64,000 bases of DNA from [Pseudomonas] carboxydohydrogena (GCF_029030725.1 NZ_CP113162.1:1300501-1364500); one strand, 5' to 3'. Counted from the stretch's first letter, positions 18,254-27,093 are shown. Numbers and translations are program-made. The notes: a model not told the origin generated them from the sequence alone.

Positions 18254-19675
18254 ATGATCGTTCGGCAGTTTATCAGTTGGGTTCGTACCGCTCCCGCCGG
18301 GGAGCGCGCCGAGGCGACACGGGCATTGGCCCGCGCCTGGCTCATCTCCGATTTATCGCAGGACGATCGCATCGCCGCCGAAGGCGCGCTCTTGATGCTA
18401 CTCGACGATGCCTCGCCGCTGGTGCGGCAGGTCATGTCGGACGTGTTCGCGGCAGAGCCGGGCGCGCCGCCCGCCATCGTCGCGGCGCTCGCGGCCGACC
18501 AGCCCGAGATCGCGCTGCCGGTTCTCGAATTCTCGCCGCTGCTGCTCGATGCCGATCTGGTCGATCTCGTCGCCACCGGTTGCCAGCAGGTGCAATGCGC
18601 GGTGGCGCGGCGCGTGGAGTTGCCGGTCGCGGTCGCGGCCGCGCTCGCGGAAGTTGGCGACGCGGCGGCGGTGCTCGAACTGATCGAAAATCCCGGCGTG
18701 ACATTGGCGCCGTTCTCGCTGGAGCGGATTGTCGAGCGCCATGGCGACCTTGCCGTGATCCGCGAACAGCTTTTGCAGCGTGAGAATTTGCCTGCGTCGG
18801 TGCGTCTTGCACTGGCGGCGAAGGTGTCCGCGACGCTGGCCCGCTTTGCCGCCGCCCGCGACTGGATCACGCCCGGCCGTGCCGACCGTCTTGCCGCGGA
18901 AGCGACGGAGCGCTCGCTGCTCGATATCGCAAGCCTGTCGCAGGGGGAGGAGCTGGCAAATCTCGTCCATCATCTGCGCGAGAGCGGCCAGCTCAATGCC
19001 GGGCTCGTGCTGCGCGCGTTGTTGTCGGGCAATGCCGGTCTGTTCGAGGCGGCGCTTGTCGAATTGAGCGGCCTGCCGCAGCGCCGTGTCGCCGCGCTGG
19101 CCTATGGCCGGGGGGCAGGGCTGGACGCGCTGCTGACGAAAGCGGGGTTTCCGGCCTCGACCGTTCCGGCTTTCCGCGCGGCGGTCGCGGCGATTCTGGA
19201 AACCGGCTTTGTCGATACGCAGGATGGCGTGACGCGCTTGCAGCGTCGCATGGTCGAGCGCGTGCTGACGCAATGCGAGAGCGAAGTGGTGTCCGCGCAC
19301 GATCCGCTGCTGGTGCTGCTGCGGCGCTTCGCGGTCGAGGCGGCGCGTGAGGATGCGCGGTTGTTCTGCGACGATGCGGCCACCGAGATCGATGCGCAAC
19401 GGTTCGTGCAGATGATCGAGGATGCGGCGCCTGCCGAGGACGATGGTAGCTATGACGGCGAGATCGTGAACGAGGATGACGAGGATATCGTCTTCGTTGA
19501 ATCGCCGCCGCTTGCGCCGCGTTTGGATGACGAAAGCGAGTTCGGCTACGAAAGCGAATTCGACGACTATGCACCGCTGGACGAAAACTATATCGCGTCC
19601 AATGACGAGTATGCGGTGATCGAGGGGCTGGATGCCGAGATTGCCCAGATCGTCCGCGAGCGCATCGCGGCCTAA
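18254..19675 (+). CDS. DUF2336 domain-containing protein
   Basis: A 473-residue cytoplasmic, helix-rich protein that starts MIVRQFISWVRTAPAGERAEATRALARAW, the usual opening of this alphaproteobacterial family (written here in two motifs: IVRQFISWV and ERAEATRALA). The helical repeats over residues 1-340 resemble HEAT-like solenoids, suggesting a protein-binding scaffold. Residues about 395-450 are very rich in Asp and Glu and contain several tyrosines, followed by a short helical end. The function is unknown; family members often lie near chemotaxis or phosphorelay genes, and here an Hpt/receiver pair converges on it. Confidence 0.85.
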   Translation: MIVRQFISWVRTAPAGERAEATRALARAWLISDLSQDDRIAAEGALLMLLDDASPLVRQVMSDVFAAEPGAPPAIVAALAADQPEIALPVLEFSPLLLDADLVDLVATGCQQVQCAVARRVELPVAVAAALAEVGDAAAVLELIENPGVTLAPFSLERIVERHGDLAVIREQLLQRENLPASVRLALAAKVSATLARFAAARDWITPGRADRLAAEATERSLLDIASLSQGEELANLVHHLRESGQLNAGLVLRALLSGNAGLFEAALVELSGLPQRRVAALAYGRGAGLDALLTKAGFPASTVPAFRAAVAAILETGFVDTQDGVTRLQRRMVERVLTQCESEVVSAHDPLLVLLRRFAVEAAREDARLFCDDAATEIDAQRFVQMIEDAAPAEDDGSYDGEIVNEDDEDIVFVESPPLAPRLDDESEFGYESEFDDYAPLDENYIASNDEYAVIEGLDAEIAQIVRERIAA

Positions 19676-19706
19676 AGCAACATCGTGCTTTATATGAACA
19701 TGCAAG

Positions 19707-19732
19707 AGCGCTGCCATTGAGCAGCGCTTTTT
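19707..19732 (+). terminator. Rho-independent terminator of the DUF2336 gene
   Basis: A perfect eight-base-pair stem, AGCGCTGC/GCAGCGCT, with a six-base loop is followed by a run of five T, 31 bases after the stop codon. Confidence 0.85.
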
Positions 19733-19759
19733 GTTGGGGGGTGAGGAAAGTAGAGGTGT

Positions 19760-20344
19760 TTAGTCCGCCGGAACGATGCTCGGCGCCAGCACGGCTTCGA
19801 GGTGTTCGGGACGGTCGCGGTTGGCCTCGATCAGGAATTCGTCGGCCAGTTTCCGCAAACGGGTGCTCAGTTCGTCCGCCGTGTCTTTCGTCCTCGAGCG
19901 GCCCTTCGGCAACTCGCGCACGATCGCCTGAATCGCATGAACATGATGAGCGATCAGGTCGGAGGGCACCGTCATCAGTTCCGGTGCGTGTTCAAGAATC
20001 CGGCATAGGCTTTCGGCGGCGACGGCCGCCTTGGGGTAGCCGAACGTGGTGGCATCGCCCTTGATGTCGTGGGCCGCGCGAAACAGTTCTTCCCGGTTCT
20101 GACTGGTGAAGCCGTCCTTTTTCACGACTTCGAAAGCGCGGGCGAGCCGGGCGCATTCCTCGTCCATCCAGCTCTTGAATTCACCGGACAGACCGGCGAG
20201 GGCCTCCTCGGCGCGCGCGACCGGATCGTCGGTGTCGCGCTCGTCCGTGTGGCGCACGTATTTGCGCAACGGATTTGGCTGGGTGATGACCTGATGGGCC
20301 TCGAATGTTTCGACCTTGAGGCCGTCGGTTTTGTCTCTGGCCAT
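19760..20344 (-). CDS. Hpt phosphotransfer protein
   Basis: A 194-residue protein with a histidine phosphotransfer domain (about residues 50-150). The phospho-accepting residue is probably His92 in RAAHDIKGDATTFGYP, followed by the glycine and small residues typical of Hpt helices. It would pass phosphoryl groups between a hybrid kinase and a receiver. It lies five bases downstream of the receiver gene on the same strand, so the two form a unit. No cognate hybrid kinase is encoded nearby. Confidence 0.87.
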   Translation of the reverse strand: MARDKTDGLKVETFEAHQVITQPNPLRKYVRHTDERDTDDPVARAEEALAGLSGEFKSWMDEECARLARAFEVVKKDGFTSQNREELFRAAHDIKGDATTFGYPKAAVAAESLCRILEHAPELMTVPSDLIAHHVHAIQAIVRELPKGRSRTKDTADELSTRLRKLADEFLIEANRDRPEHLEAVLAPSIVPAD

Positions 20345-20349
20345 GGCCG

Positions 20350-20895
20350 TTATCCCGGGCTGCGGGCTTTATCGAGCAACGAGGGCTGTTGCAGGATTTC
20401 CGCCTTGCCGCCGTTGCGGCGATCGATGCCGATATAGGTGTTGATGGTGTTGCGCCGCCGGTCGGGGCCGAAATAGCTCTTGGTGCGGATGAAAGGACGG
20501 GGCGACACCACCACGTTGAGGATGCGCTGATAGAGACCCTTGGCCGAGATCGGCTTTGCGAGGAATTCGGTGACGCCCGCGTCGCGCGCGGTCATGACGC
20601 GGCGCTTTTCCGAATGGCCGGTGAGCATGATGATCGGCGCATATGGATTGCCGACGCCGTCCGGCTGGCGGATCATCTGCGCGAGTTCGAGCCCGTCGAA
20701 AATTGGCATCGACCAGTCGGTGATGACGATGTCGGGGACGTAATGGCTGTACATTTCCAGCGCGGTGGCGCCGTCCTCGGCTTCATAGACTTCGCGTGCG
20801 CCGAACGAATGCAGCAGCGTGCGCAAAATGCGCCGCATGTGCGCGTTGTCGTCACAGACGAGAAACCGCAGCTTGTTGAAGTCGATGTGGAACAT
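20350..20895 (-). CDS. Single-domain response regulator with conserved tail
   Basis: A 181-residue CheY-like receiver. The acidic pair is Asp15-Asp16, the phospho-acceptor Asp60 (VITDWSMP), the switch threonine Thr92 and the lysine Lys114 (LAKPIS), so it is fully functional on paper. There is no DNA-binding output domain. After the receiver, about 50 residues hold two spaced copies of a G-x-DRR motif (YFGPDRRR and YIGIDRRN), whose role I do not know. With the adjacent Hpt it probably forms part of a phosphorelay acting by protein-protein contact. Confidence 0.9.
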   Translation of the reverse strand: MFHIDFNKLRFLVCDDNAHMRRILRTLLHSFGAREVYEAEDGATALEMYSHYVPDIVITDWSMPIFDGLELAQMIRQPDGVGNPYAPIIMLTGHSEKRRVMTARDAGVTEFLAKPISAKGLYQRILNVVVSPRPFIRTKSYFGPDRRRNTINTYIGIDRRNGGKAEILQQPSLLDKARSPG

Positions 20896-20996
20896 GCCCA
20901 GCCACGTAAACGGACGCCGATACGGGAAAAGTCTAGGCTGGCGGCCGTTAACGCCCGGTTAAGCATAAATGCGCAGTCCGAGGCATCTTGCGGCGG

Positions 20997-21776
20997 TCAA
21001 ACGCCGAACTGCTCGCTCAAAATGCGTTCTTCGAGGCTGTGGCCGGGGTCGAACAGCATGCGGATGGAGATGCTCTTGTCGGTCAGCACCTCGACGCGGG
21101 TGACGTAGCGCACTTCGTTATGGTCGGCGACGGCGGCGAGCGGCCGCCGTTCGTCTTCCAGCACCTCGATGGTGATATGGGCGGAGCTCGGGAGCAGGGC
21201 GCCGCGCCAGCGCCGTGGCCGGAAGGCATTGATCGGCGTCAGCGCCAAAAGATTTGCCGTGATCGGAATGATCGGCCCCTGTGCCGAATAATTATAGGCG
21301 GTCGATCCGGCAGGCGTGGCGACGAGGATACCGTCCGAAATCAGTTCGGGCATCCGCACCTGTTCGTCGATCAGGATGCGCAGCCGCGCCGCCTGATAGA
21401 TCTGGCGGAACAAGGCGACTTCGTTGATGGCGTGATGCACATGCACCTCGCCTGCGGCGTCGGTTGCGCGCATCAGGAGGGGGTTGATGACGGTCATGCG
21501 CGCGGCGTTGAGGCGCTCGATCAGGCCATGGCGGCTGTATTCGTTCATCAGGAAGCCGACCGTGCCGCGATGCATGCCGTAGATCGGCGTGCCGGAGCGC
21601 ATCCGCTCATGCAGGGTGCGCAGCATCAGCCCGTCGCCGCCGAGCGCCACCACGACATCGGCGTCGTCCACTTCGCGGTTGCCATAGTCCGACGACAATT
21701 GCGCCAGCGCGCGCTGGGCTTCCAGCACGGGGCTCGCGACAAAGGCAATGCGCTGATATTTGCTCTCGACGGTCAT
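20997..21776 (-). CDS. nadK: NAD kinase
   Basis: A 259-residue NAD kinase, which makes NADP from NAD with ATP. The GGDG motif is at residues 46-49 ([15 protein letters not shown]), followed by RGTVGFLMN and the GSTAYN-type segment ([16 protein letters not shown]). The length is a little short of the E. coli enzyme but normal for alphaproteobacteria. It stands alone, transcribed in the same direction as the receiver/Hpt pair with a 101-base gap. Confidence 0.96.
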   Translation of the reverse strand: MTVESKYQRIAFVASPVLEAQRALAQLSSDYGNREVDDADVVVALGGDGLMLRTLHERMRSGTPIYGMHRGTVGFLMNEYSRHGLIERLNAARMTVINPLLMRATDAAGEVHVHHAINEVALFRQIYQAARLRILIDEQVRMPELISDGILVATPAGSTAYNYSAQGPIIPITANLLALTPINAFRPRRWRGALLPSSAHITIEVLEDERRPLAAVADHNEVRYVTRVEVLTDKSISIRMLFDPGHSLEERILSEQFGV

Positions 21777-22084
21777 GAAGGCTGGTGAACCCGTGGGGCA
21801 GCCGGATCGGAATGTGAATTCCTCAACTGTATCCGGTCTTTGGCCTCTGCGGTACTGGGGGCAGGAGGCTTCGCGTGCGACCCTTTAATAGCGTTAACGC
21901 CGCAAGACCGCACGCCGGCAGGCGCGGGCGGGACGAAATCGACATTAACAAGATGTCATGCAGATGAACAGAAACCGTTTGGCGGCTTCAGTTCGGGTTC
22001 AGTGCGCGCGGCCCATCATCGGGCCACGATCACCGCTTCGGCCATTCGGTCCACAGCGCTCTGATCCCGAAACAGGAGTTTGCC
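21777..22084. other. Divergent intergenic region
   Basis: This gap lies between the starts of nadK (minus) and a small exported protein gene (plus). It must hold promoters for both. I see no strong -10/-35 pair and no coding frame of note; GTTAACGCCGC near 21890 and CATTAACAAGATGTC near 21945 are the only AT-richer spots. Confidence 0.3.
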
Positions 22085-22309
22085 ATGTTGAAGATCATTT
22101 CAGCCGCCATTGTTGCCGCTTCGGTGATGGTTGCGCCGGCGATGGCCGCGACCGTCATCAAGACGCAAAAAACGATCACCCATTCGCAGGTTCTCAAGCC
22201 TTCGGTGGCCAATGCCAACGCGCACATGGTGAAGAAGCATCATCGCCATCATGTGCGTCCGCATCACCACACCAAGCGCGTGGTCGTGAAGCATCGTCAT
22301 CATCGCTGA
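22085..22309 (+). CDS. Small histidine-rich exported protein
   Basis: A 74-residue protein. The first 21 residues are a textbook signal peptide ending MAPAMAA-like (VAPAMAATV), so the mature product is about 52 residues and periplasmic. The mature part is strongly basic and histidine-rich: about 12 His, mostly in clusters (KKHHRHH, RPHHH, KHRHH) in the last third, with Lys and Arg between. It could bind metal or polyanions; this is inference. AGGAG lies a few bases upstream of the ATG. A strong terminator follows. Confidence 0.75.
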   Translation: MLKIISAAIVAASVMVAPAMAATVIKTQKTITHSQVLKPSVANANAHMVKKHHRHHVRPHHHTKRVVVKHRHHR

Positions 22310-22354
22310 TTGACGACAGCGGCGCGGCTTGCCCCGGCTGCGTTCGCTGAATTG

Positions 22355-22400
22355 AAGCCGGTTCGTGGATTTCCCCGTCCACGGACCGGCTTTGTTTTTT
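22355..22400 (+). terminator. Rho-independent terminator
   Basis: AAGCCGGT-t-CGTGGA pairs with TCCACG-g-ACCGGCTT (14 pairs around one mismatch), followed by TGTTTTTT. It ends the histidine-rich gene transcript and abuts the 3' end of the convergent btuB gene. Confidence 0.88.
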
Positions 22401-24483
22401 AGTTCGTCACGAAACGTACGCCGCCATAGACGCCAATGCCGGTCTTATCGAAGCCGAGCGGGTTTTGATAATGACGATCGAGCACGTTATCGATGCGGCC
22501 GAACACCGACCAGTTCTGATCGACTTTGTAGTTCGCCGCGAGGTTGAGGAGCTGATAGCCGGGCGCGCGCTGGCCGACATCGATCCACGAACTGATCCAA
22601 AGCGCGGTGGCCGTGAGGGTCAGGGCGTCCGTCGCGGCCCAGCGTGCCTGGGCGCTCCACTTATGTTCCGGACGCCGCTCCAGCGCGGTGTGCTTGATGT
22701 CATCCGTTGCGATCGTGTGAGTATAGTCGCCGCGCAGGGTCAGGCGCTCGGTCACTGCGACCGACGCGAAGGCTTCAAGCCCGTGAGTCGTTGCTAACGC
22801 GACGTTCTCATTCACCGTGACGTAGGGATTTCCCGGAGTCACGGGCACGCCAATGATGAGATTATTGAAGCTGTTGTGATACCAGGTCGCTCCGAACTGG
22901 ACTCGCTTGTTGAAAAGCGCCTGCTCAAATCCGAAATCGTATCCCTTGCTCTCCTCAGGTTTCAGATTCACGTTCGGAAGCGTGAAGGGACCATAGATCT
23001 GGTCGATGGAGGGGGCATGAAAGCCTGTGCCGTAACTGGCCTTCAGCTTGGTTCCGGTCTCGGGAAATACGATCGCGGGCGCGATGCGGAAAGTATCGTG
23101 GCCGCCGAAATGATCGTTCTGATCGTGGCGCACGTTCGACACCAGAAAGAAGCGGTCGAGGAAATTGGACTGCAACTCCGCGTAGCTGCCGAGGTTTTGA
23201 ATCGTGCCGTTCACGGCGGGATAGCCGTAGGTGGCGTAATTCAAATAACCCTTTTCGGTTTCATTCTCGACACCGGCAACGAGCGTTTGTCCCGGAGCCA
23301 GAGCGAAATCGGACTTCCAGTACACTTTCGTGCGGTCGCCGTGGAACGTACTGAGCGGGTTCGCTCCGAAAGCAATGGCTGCAAACGGATCGGAAGAACT
23401 CCGGTCGGTATCGGTATAGGTGACGCCGAAATGGTTGTTGAAGCGGCCATCGAGCAGCCGGAACACGCCGTCGAGCAGTCCGCTGAATTGTTGGCTCTTG
23501 CCGCGCGACTGAATCGGGTTGGGAGCAGGGTAGAGATCGCTCTCGGTGAACCGGGTCTGCGCATCGGTATAACGGGCGACGGCTGTGAGAGAGAACATCT
23601 CGGAGAAGTCATGGATGACTTTGCCGTGGAAGGTCAGGTTGTCATAGAAGTCGTTGTTGCGCTTCTGTCCCGGGGGCAAGGTGGAAAGCGGCGTGACCGG
23701 CGTCGACTCCACGCGGACATGCGATCCGCTGAAGGCATAGCTGGTATCTTTGGTCGAGCCGCTGACCGACGTAGACTGGTTGAACGTGCCGAACGATCCG
23801 CCTTCGAGCAGGGTGGACCATTGCGGCGGACCTTTGCCGGCCTTGGTGGTGATCGAAATCACGCCGCCCATGGCGTCGGCTCCATACAGACCGCTTTGCG
23901 GGCCGCGCAGAACTTCGAGCCGGTCGATGTCGAACGCGGTCAACGAGCCGAAATCAAACGCTCGGTTCGGATTCGAAGGGTCGCTGACATCTATCCCGTC
24001 AATAAAAACCTTGGTGCCATTGGCGTTGGCGCCGCGCATGAAGACTGATGTCTGCCCGCCGGGGCCACCGGTCTGGACCACATTCAGGCCGGGAACGGTC
24101 TGGAGCAGGTCTGGCACCGTTCGCCGCTGGGTTTCCTGAATTTCCTGTCCGGTGATCACAGTGACCGAGCTTCCCACCTGACTGACTGGCGTCGGGATCG
24201 TGGTCGGCGACGTGACCAAAGGCTCGGCAGGATTTGGCACCGGCACTGCAACGATGGCAGGCGCTTGATGCACGCGCGGCTTCGCATCGACGCGTTTGTT
24301 GCGCTTCGGCAGCCGCTGGTTCGGCTTCTTCGGGGCAGGGCTCACCTGAATCGCGGGGAGTGGCGGTTCCGCCTGCTGTGTCTGTTGCGCTTCGGCCGGT
24401 GAAATGAAAGCCGCGCTCGCCAGCAATGCCGCGAGCAGGGCAGGCGAGATGCGCTTGCGCGAAAATATTTGATGCGATGTCAC
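22399..24483 (-). CDS. btuB: TonB-dependent vitamin B12 receptor
   Basis: A 694-residue outer-membrane receptor that would import cobalamin using TonB energy. It has a signal peptide (first about 32 residues, ending SPAEAQ), a proline/lysine-rich linker to about residue 105, a plug domain (about 105-215, with SVTVITGQEIQETQRRTVPDLL in two parts and RGANANGTKVFIDGIDVSDPSN), and a 22-strand barrel ending in an aromatic-poor RFVTN. The plug resembles BtuB rather than siderophore receptors. The function is supported by the cobalamin riboswitch in its leader. No btuF/btuCD or cob genes are in the window. Confidence 0.9.
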   Translation of the reverse strand: MTSHQIFSRKRISPALLAALLASAAFISPAEAQQTQQAEPPLPAIQVSPAPKKPNQRLPKRNKRVDAKPRVHQAPAIVAVPVPNPAEPLVTSPTTIPTPVSQVGSSVTVITGQEIQETQRRTVPDLLQTVPGLNVVQTGGPGGQTSVFMRGANANGTKVFIDGIDVSDPSNPNRAFDFGSLTAFDIDRLEVLRGPQSGLYGADAMGGVISITTKAGKGPPQWSTLLEGGSFGTFNQSTSVSGSTKDTSYAFSGSHVRVESTPVTPLSTLPPGQKRNNDFYDNLTFHGKVIHDFSEMFSLTAVARYTDAQTRFTESDLYPAPNPIQSRGKSQQFSGLLDGVFRLLDGRFNNHFGVTYTDTDRSSSDPFAAIAFGANPLSTFHGDRTKVYWKSDFALAPGQTLVAGVENETEKGYLNYATYGYPAVNGTIQNLGSYAELQSNFLDRFFLVSNVRHDQNDHFGGHDTFRIAPAIVFPETGTKLKASYGTGFHAPSIDQIYGPFTLPNVNLKPEESKGYDFGFEQALFNKRVQFGATWYHNSFNNLIIGVPVTPGNPYVTVNENVALATTHGLEAFASVAVTERLTLRGDYTHTIATDDIKHTALERRPEHKWSAQARWAATDALTLTATALWISSWIDVGQRAPGYQLLNLAANYKVDQNWSVFGRIDNVLDRHYQNPLGFDKTGIGVYGGVRFVTN

Positions 24484-24661
24484 GTTCGGTCCCCACCGAA
24501 ATCTTGCGGGCGGAGAACGATCGGGCTTCCAGACTCATGATGCGAAAGCGAGGGCCTTGCATCGGGACTGGAGAAGGCCGCAGGCGTTTCTCCGCAACGG
24601 TTGTTGTCGTGTCACCGCTGCGGAAGCCGCTCCTCGCGCACCCCGCGCAATGGATGGATGA

Positions 24662-24882
24662 CCGGGACAGGCAGGTCTCCTGGCTCACGGATCAATGCTG
24701 CTGTCCGCCTTCCCAAGCCGGCATGTGCCGTGTGCTCAGTGGCATGATGGACAGCGGCTCACCGCTGACAGTTGCGGGGGCAGCTTCGGAATTGCCGCGC
24801 AGGACGAGGTGTGCGAAACATCACCGCAGCGCGACGGCACCGAATTCCCTATTACGCCAGCTTGCGCCGGCACCTGTACCGT
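24662..24882 (-). promoter_or_regulatory. Cobalamin riboswitch upstream of btuB
   Basis: Read on the minus strand, this 220-base leader has the known cobalamin-aptamer elements in order: a 5' ACAGG stem side, GGGAA...CGGTG, the B12-box CTGCCCCCGCAACTGT, CCACTG, GGGAAGGC, and the 3' end GAGCCAGGAGACCTGCC whose CCTGT pairs with the first stem. About 180 bases separate it from the btuB start. Adenosylcobalamin is expected to shut off btuB expression. No T-rich terminator is obvious, which favours control of translation start, but this was not folded. Confidence 0.92.
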
Positions 24883-24996
24883 GCCCGCAATCAAGCGGGG
24901 CGCCGGTGTCGTGTCAACGCCACATTGTCCGAGAATCCCCACGCGATGGACTTCCCCGATCTGCGTTGCAAATGGGAGACAGCGGCAGGCCGCGTC

Positions 24997-25413
24997 ATGC
25001 GCGTTGCCATGCCGCTATTTGCTGTCGCTCTCATGCTCGGCGGCTGTGCGTTCGGCAGCGCGGATTATGATGGTGTGACTTATACCGCGGACCGCGGCGT
25101 CAGCGATCAGCCGTTTCCGAAGAATTATCGCCCCGAATTGCTCGCATTCCTGCACACCTACCTGAACGACCCGACCAACGTGCGCAGCGCGGCGATCGCG
25201 GAACCCGTCCAGCGCGAGGTTGGCGGACGGCAGCGTTACGTCACTTGTCTGCGCTACAGCGCGAAGGATTTCGGCGGCCACTATACGCCGATGCGCGACC
25301 GCGCGGCGCTGTACATCGACGGCCGTCTCGATCGCCTGATCGAGAAGCCGGGCGAGATCTGCGCGGGGGCGAACTATGCGCCGTTTCCCGAGTTGGAGAA
25401 ACTGACACGGTGA
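24997..25413 (+). CDS. Small lipoprotein of unknown function
   Basis: A 138-residue product if it starts at the ATG at 24997; an ATG at 24946 in the same frame would add 17 residues. From 24997 the protein has a short basic start, a hydrophobic core and LGGC at residues 14-17, a good lipobox, so it is probably a lipoprotein. The mature part has no motif I recognise; segments LLAFLHTYLNDPTNVRSA and YVTCLRYSAKDFGGHYT suggest a compact domain with Cys pairs. It is divergent from btuB, on the other side of the riboswitch. tspO follows within eight bases, so the two are probably one operon. Confidence 0.78.
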   Translation: MRVAMPLFAVALMLGGCAFGSADYDGVTYTADRGVSDQPFPKNYRPELLAFLHTYLNDPTNVRSAAIAEPVQREVGGRQRYVTCLRYSAKDFGGHYTPMRDRAALYIDGRLDRLIEKPGEICAGANYAPFPELEKLTR

Positions 25414-25420
25414 GCTCGCG

Positions 25421-25897
25421 ATGCAGTTCCGGACGACCACTCGGCTGGCGGCCTGTCTGGTGCTGTGTCTCGGCATTGCCGCCGTGCAGGGCATCGTGAC
25501 GCGGCCGCAGATCGCGGGCTGGTATAGTGATCTTGCGAAGCCGTCATGGACGCCGCCGCCGTCGCTTTTCCCGATCGTCTGGACCGCTCTCTATACCTTG
25601 ATGGCGGTGGCGCTGTGGCGGCTGTGGGAGAAGGCCGCGCCATCATCGGCGCGCAACCGGGCGATCGCGCTGTTTCTCGTTCAGCTTGCCCTCAACGCGG
25701 CATGGTCGCCGCTGTTCTTCGGGGCGCATGCGACGCGCGCGGCGCTGATCGACATCGTATTGCTGCTGGCCGCGATCGCTTTGACGATGGTGATGAGCGT
25801 GCGGGTGGATCGTATCGCGGCGTGGCTGCTGGCGCCGTATCTCGCATGGGTCGCCTACGCGGCGACGCTCAATGGCGGCATTGTCTGGATGAATTGA
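25421..25897 (+). CDS. tspO: TspO/MBR family tryptophan-rich membrane protein
   Basis: A 158-residue five-helix membrane protein of the TspO family. The signature WYSDLAKPSWTPP (residues about 34-46), FPIVWTALYTLMAVALW and NAAWSPLFFG are all conserved. TspO binds porphyrins and in Rhodobacter regulates photosynthesis genes by affecting tetrapyrrole levels; its role here is not known. It sits seven bases after the lipoprotein gene and near the B12 receptor, so two tetrapyrrole-related genes are close, although on opposite strands. Confidence 0.93.
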   Translation: MQFRTTTRLAACLVLCLGIAAVQGIVTRPQIAGWYSDLAKPSWTPPPSLFPIVWTALYTLMAVALWRLWEKAAPSSARNRAIALFLVQLALNAAWSPLFFGAHATRAALIDIVLLLAAIALTMVMSVRVDRIAAWLLAPYLAWVAYAATLNGGIVWMN

Positions 25898-26055
25898 GAG
25901 GGTGGTCCGTTCCGAGAATCGGCAGACGGACTCGGAACCGGTTTTTTCGCAAGATATCCGCGCAAAAACAAAGCGCGGGACTCTATCCCCGAATCTCCTT
26001 CAAATCCGGCATCGATAAGGGCGATTCTCGCCCCGAGACTGCCGAGCGAACAGCC

Positions 26056-26133
26056 ATGATGGATCGTGCCCTTACACTCGTCCTGACCTTTGCGGTCGTC
26101 GCGAACACGCTCTGCCTGTGGTCATATATGTAA
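26056..26133 (+). CDS. Possible 25-residue membrane micropeptide
   Basis: A short frame starting ATG ATG encodes MMDRALTLVLTFAVVANTL and six more residues, which is a single hydrophobic helix with one Arg at its N-side. AACAGCC precedes it without a strong ribosome site. It could be a small membrane protein; it could equally be chance. It is not tied to a neighbour. Confidence 0.3.
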   Translation: MMDRALTLVLTFAVVANTLCLWSYM

Positions 26134-26156
26134 GGCAGACGCGGGAGCGGGGTGCC

Positions 26157-26357
26157 TCAGTTGAGGTAGCCTTGATTCGCGGCTTCGATGCGGGTTGAGA
26201 TATCGACGTAATACTTCAACTGGGAGTTTTCGGTTTCGAGGTGCTCATTGGCGATCAGGAGCGCACGCACGGCGCTGCGCAGATTGCCGTCGCAACTCGC
26301 AATGGTTTCGTCGATCAGCAGATCGTAGCGGTCGGCCGAAAATTCTGAAGACGCCAT
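26157..26357 (-). CDS. Small conserved hypothetical protein
   Basis: A 66-residue acidic, helical protein with no export signal or known motif. The sequence reads as two amphipathic helices: DRYDLLIDETIASCDGN and SAVRALLIANEHLETENSQL. I believe similar small proteins occur in related genomes, but I cannot check. The start MASSEF is preceded on the minus strand by GGGGGTGACCCG, with a usable ribosome site. Confidence 0.6.
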   Translation of the reverse strand: MASSEFSADRYDLLIDETIASCDGNLRSAVRALLIANEHLETENSQLKYYVDISTRIEAANQGYLN

Positions 26358-26522
26358 CGGGTCACCCCCATCTCACCACGTTGAGCTGTTGATAACTCCC
26401 AAGTCGGACAGCCATGAGGCGGTTCGGCACATCCGTGACTTTTGCCCGCTATTCACAGCGGGTCTGTGGACCGTTTGTGCAAAACGTCCGGCTGGGCTCT
26501 TTAAAAAATGACAGGGAGATTG

Positions 26523-26597
26523 TGGTGCCGGCGGAGAGGATCGAACTCCCGACCTTCGGTTTACAAAACCGCTGCACTACCGCTGTGCTACGCCGGC
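26523..26597 (-). tRNA. tRNA-Thr (anticodon UGU)
   Basis: Seventy-five bases including an encoded CCA. On the minus strand the acceptor GCCGGCG pairs with CGCCGGC; the D arm is GCACAGCGGTAGTGC, the anticodon loop TTTGTAA gives UGU, and the T arm is GGGAG-TTCGATC-CTCTC. The discriminator base is A. The bottom pair of the anticodon stem is a G-A mismatch. Confidence 0.95.
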
Positions 26598-26698
26598 GAT
26601 GGGGCAACAGCTACCAGCGTCATGCGGACGGGACAAGCCGTCCAGCAGGCATTTCTTGGCCCGAAGCTGCCGGGCGGGCTCGGTGTGCGACGTTTTAG

Positions 26699-27052
26699 TT
26701 AAAACGGACCGTGCCGTTTCACGTTGTCCATCACCGCTTCCAGCTCTTTGATCCGCGCGTCGGTATTGTCCTGAATACATTTGGCATCGGCGCCGCAGGC
26801 TTCGCGCTTTTTGATGAAAGCGCTCTGGGCATCCTGAATGACGCCGCGCTGGCCCATGGCCACGAATGACGTCGCCCATTGATACAGTGTTGCCATGCGC
26901 GCCTCGGCCTGACCGAGGCGGTAGCTGGAACAGATCGTCTTTTCGCTTGCCGTCGCGGCCTTGGCGCAATCGAGCGGCGCGTAGCCGGCGGCGAAGGCAG
27001 GAACGCTCGAGGTCAGGGCGATCAGCAGCGCGAGAGGGCGGATCTTGTTCAT
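26699..27052 (-). CDS. LprI-type (DUF1311) exported protein
   Basis: A 117-residue protein with a signal peptide (cleavage probably after PAFAA, near residue 22). The mature part has the LprI/DUF1311 pattern: DCAKAATASEKTICSSYRL, ARMATLYQ, then KKREACGADAKCIQDNTDARIKEL, with four cysteines probably paired in two disulphides. The family includes the Mycobacterium lysozyme inhibitor LprI; lysozyme inhibition here is inference from that. It is the first gene after a membrane diguanylate cyclase on the same strand, 41 bases away. Confidence 0.85.
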   Translation of the reverse strand: MNKIRPLALLIALTSSVPAFAAGYAPLDCAKAATASEKTICSSYRLGQAEARMATLYQWATSFVAMGQRGVIQDAQSAFIKKREACGADAKCIQDNTDARIKELEAVMDNVKRHGPF

Positions 27053-27093
27053 GGGTGTCGCCTTCCGTATCGACGGGCCATCCCCGGATCAAA

